Positions 5,161-5,218 of a stretch of DNA of 5,218 bases are shown one piece after another (the first letter of the stretch is position 1; each line of letters begins with the position of its first letter). Under the pieces are notes generated by a model, which was given only the letters and a program-made list of their open reading frames with translations, had not been told where the DNA came from and ran no database searches. The translations under genes and the position numbers were made by a program. The stretch covers positions 1 to 5,218 of the forward strand of contig JACMKY010000232.1 of NCBI GenBank assembly GCA_014379925.1, written 5' to 3'. The stretch is from Cytophagales bacterium (GTDB lineage: Bacteria > Bacteroidota > Bacteroidia > Cytophagales > ES-bin-26).

Positions 5161-5218
5161 CAAATGTACCGCATTGGCTCATCAGGCCGGTTGTTTCTGA
5201 CTATACTACGGTACATAA

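Larger units (their letters stand above)
4898..5218. other. 321-bp stretch without a supported gene, rich in inverted repeats
   Basis: No open frame here has a convincing start, composition or family match. The region holds the nested dyads at 4983-5042, terminator-like hairpins at 5048-5078 and 5129-5160, and a widely spaced 8-bp inverted repeat, ATGTACCG (5164-5171) with CGGTACAT (5209-5216), at the right edge. A minus-strand frame entering from the right edge ends with a TGA at 5160-5162 after the residues MYRSIVRNNRPDEPMRYI. It could be the tail of a gene outside the window, but it is too short to judge. Confidence 0.6.

Noticed and set aside
5080..5200. A short plus-strand frame reading KKLIKEKASVTRVAEAF, reminiscent of a transposase helix-turn-helix.
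   Set aside because: It has no start codon, is only about 40 codons between stops, and passes straight through the strong hairpin at 5129-5160; the resemblance is probably chance.

Overview
The window looks like chromosomal DNA of a GC-rich member of the Bacteroidota, probably of the order Cytophagales. The evidence is the style of the proteins (a Tat-exported Gfo/Idh/MocA dehydrogenase, and a ComEC of the type that lacks the metallo-beta-lactamase metal motif), the absence of Shine-Dalgarno sequences before the genes, and promoter-like TTG/TTTG - about 20 nt - TAnnTTTG pairs upstream of two genes. I infer this from family knowledge; no rRNA or other marker gene is present. The odd length and the poor quality of the first ~40 bases suggest that at least the left edge is a contig end.

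Layout, left to right. Positions 1-892 (minus) hold most of a Tat-signal Gfo/Idh/MocA oxidoreductase. It is cut by a stop at 35-37, but the frame continues beyond that stop with family-like residues. 893-1148 is intergenic. 1149-1481 (minus) encodes a 110-residue HEXXH protein that looks like a very small zinc-metallopeptidase-type domain. 1557-3758 (minus) encodes ComEC, the inner-membrane DNA uptake channel. 3759-3947 is intergenic, with a likely comEC promoter, an 11-bp inverted repeat and a cluster of CCGGA units. 3948-4436 (minus) is a GNAT acetyltransferase. 4437-4549 is an AT-rich divergent promoter region with a 21-bp dyad. 4550-4897 (plus) encodes a 115-residue four-cysteine zinc-ribbon protein of unknown role. 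4898-5218 has no gene I can support, but it is rich in inverted repeats: a nested set with two mutually exclusive pairings at 4983-5042, a terminator-like hairpin at 5048-5078, and a second hairpin at 5129-5160 that reads best as a minus-strand terminator.

The genes do not form an obvious pathway. The four minus-strand genes are separated by 75-256 bp, with likely separate promoters for at least comEC, so they look like neighbours rather than one operon. No CRISPR array, rRNA, complete tRNA or insertion sequence is visible. The items most worth a second look are the small HEXXH protein, the competing RNA-type dyads downstream of the zinc-ribbon gene, and the zinc-ribbon protein itself.
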